Shown piece after piece: positions 63,042 to 64,000 of a stretch of DNA of 64,000 bases. The notes below the pieces were generated by a model that saw only the letters and a list, made by a program, of their open reading frames with translations, did not search any database and had not been told where the DNA came from. Each line of letters opens with the position of its first letter. Positions within the stretch are counted from its first letter, which is position 1. The position numbers and the translations under genes were made by a program. Source of the DNA: Alteromonas sp. BMJM2 (GTDB lineage Bacteria; Pseudomonadota; Gammaproteobacteria; Enterobacterales; Alteromonadaceae); assembly GCF_027257845.1 (NCBI RefSeq), contig NZ_JAPVOT010000006.1, positions 124,001 to 188,000 of the forward strand, given 5' to 3'.

Positions 63042-64000
63042 ATGGATTACTTCCCCCTATTTCTAGATGCTCGTTCGCTAAACTGCCTTATTGTTGGTGC
63101 TGGTGAAGTAGCTGCTCGCAAACTTGAACTGATCATGAAAACGCCGGCAACTATTACCGTGGTAGCGCCGTGGGTATGCGATACGGTAAAAGCCCTTGCA
63201 AAGAGTGACAAGGTGACTTTAATAGAGCGTGAATTTATCGATAGTGACCTAGCGCATAAAGACATGGTGTTTATTGCTACCGATAAACCCGATATAAACC
63301 AATACATTCACGACCTAGGTCGCGAGCAGAAGGTGCTGGTGAATGTGGTTGATAACACCCCCTTGTGCCAATTTATTACACCTTCCATCGTAGACCGTTC
63401 ACCTATCATTATTGCCATGAGTAGCGGTGGTGTTGCACCGGTCTTGCTACGCTATTTACGTCAGAAGTTAGAAACCGTTTTGCCCGCCAATTTGAGCAGA
63501 CTTGGTTCATTTTCTGAGAAGTTCAGAGACAAAGTGAAACAGGCCCTAGATGGCGTCACTGCCCGTCGGTATTTTTGGGAAGATGTGCTAGATGGCGACA
63601 TTGCCGAGATGGTTGAAAAAGGGCAAGACGAAAAAGCAGATAACGCCTTTGAAATAGCCTTGCAAGCGGCAGCAGAGAATAAGAAAGTGACTGGGCAAGT
63701 GTACCTTGTGGGAGCAGGCCCTGGCGATCCTGACCTACTCACCTTTCGCGCACTGCGTTTAATGCAAAAGGCCGATGTGGTAGTTTACGACCGCTTAGTC
63801 TCGCCACAGATTCTAGAATTGGTACGTAGAGACGCTGAAAAAATCTATGTGGGAAAAGCCATGAGCAATCATACCCTTCCTCAAGATGACATTAATAAAC
63901 TGATGGTAGATGAAGCGAAAAAAGGCAACCGCGTTGTGAGATTAAAAGGCGGCGACCCGTTTATTTTTGGTCGCGGCGGTGAAGAAATTCAAACCCTTAT
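63042..64000 (+). CDS. cysG: Siroheme synthase CysG, N-terminal part (3' end outside window)
   Basis: CysG makes siroheme for sulfite and nitrite reductases. From ATG 63042 the protein starts [27 protein letters not shown], the NAD-binding dehydrogenase/ferrochelatase domain, and continues with [23 protein letters not shown] [23 protein letters not shown]. The uroporphyrinogen-III methyltransferase domain begins near residue 215 ([41 protein letters not shown]) and runs off the window at residue 319 of about 460. No Shine-Dalgarno sequence is visible; the start directly follows a terminator T-run. Fits the sulfur-assimilation function together with the SulP gene, though they are far apart. 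Confidence 0.96.
   Translation, partial: MDYFPLFLDARSLNCLIVGAGEVAARKLELIMKTPATITVVAPWVCDTVKALAKSDKVTLIEREFIDSDLAHKDMVFIATDKPDINQYIHDLGREQKVLVNVVDNTPLCQFITPSIVDRSPIIIAMSSGGVAPVLLRYLRQKLETVLPANLSRLGSFSEKFRDKVKQALDGVTARRYFWEDVLDGDIAEMVEKGQDEKADNAFEIALQAAAENKKVTGQVYLVGAGPGDPDLLTFRALRLMQKADVVVYDRLVSPQILELVRRDAEKIYVGKAMSNHTLPQDDINKLMVDEAKKGNRVVRLKGGDPFIFGRGGEEIQTL

Overview
This window looks like chromosomal DNA of a marine gammaproteobacterium of the order Alteromonadales, most probably Alteromonas. The evidence is moderate base composition, dense short operons, and gene orders typical of the group: dnaG-rpoD; nudF-yqiB-cpdA-yqiA-parE divergent from tolC; and epmA/efp/epmB together. Protein sequences are gammaproteobacterial throughout. 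There is no rRNA, tRNA, CRISPR array, prophage or intact insertion sequence. Both ends cut genes: dnaG at the left and cysG at the right.

Layout. 1-3.3 kb: dnaG 3' part and rpoD. 3.7-12 kb, minus strand: a chemoreceptor, a porin with a small PstS-like protein, and an RND efflux pump with its adaptor. 12-16.7 kb: a Nudix lipoprotein, then four sugar-acid enzymes in two converging pairs that could form a non-phosphorylative sugar oxidation route (dehydrogenase, lactonase, dehydratase, aldolase). 17-25 kb: an acyl-CoA dehydrogenase, two envelope proteins, ccoG-srkA behind an FNR-like site, and a cobalamin riboswitch with btuB. 25.5-36.5 kb: dsbA, housekeeping and repair genes, a SulP transporter with a terminator in its leader, bolA, alkB, rlmG and a periplasmic cyclophilin.

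36.8-48.3 kb: a rhomboid protease gene broken by a 263-bp structured repeat; a zinc-type TonB receptor with a Zur-like box; the EF-P lysylation genes; and a second, inverted copy of the 263-bp repeat. 48.3-64 kb: a collagen-like lipoprotein with a duplicated repeat domain, the parE operon and tolC, a voltage-gated cation channel with an unusually acidic filter, a PrsT-type TPR lipoprotein, a DEAD-box helicase, and cysG.

The most unusual item is the 263-bp element present twice (37213-37475 and 47981-48243, opposite orientation, about 95% identical by hand count). It has long terminal inverted repeats and two large internal hairpins, and encodes no protein. Deleting exactly 263 bp from the rhomboid gene restores the frame, with no target duplication visible. 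Other notable points are intrinsic terminators just upstream of the sulP and cysG start codons, and short in-frame tandem repeats in several unrelated genes. All calls were made by reading the sequence; no database search was run.
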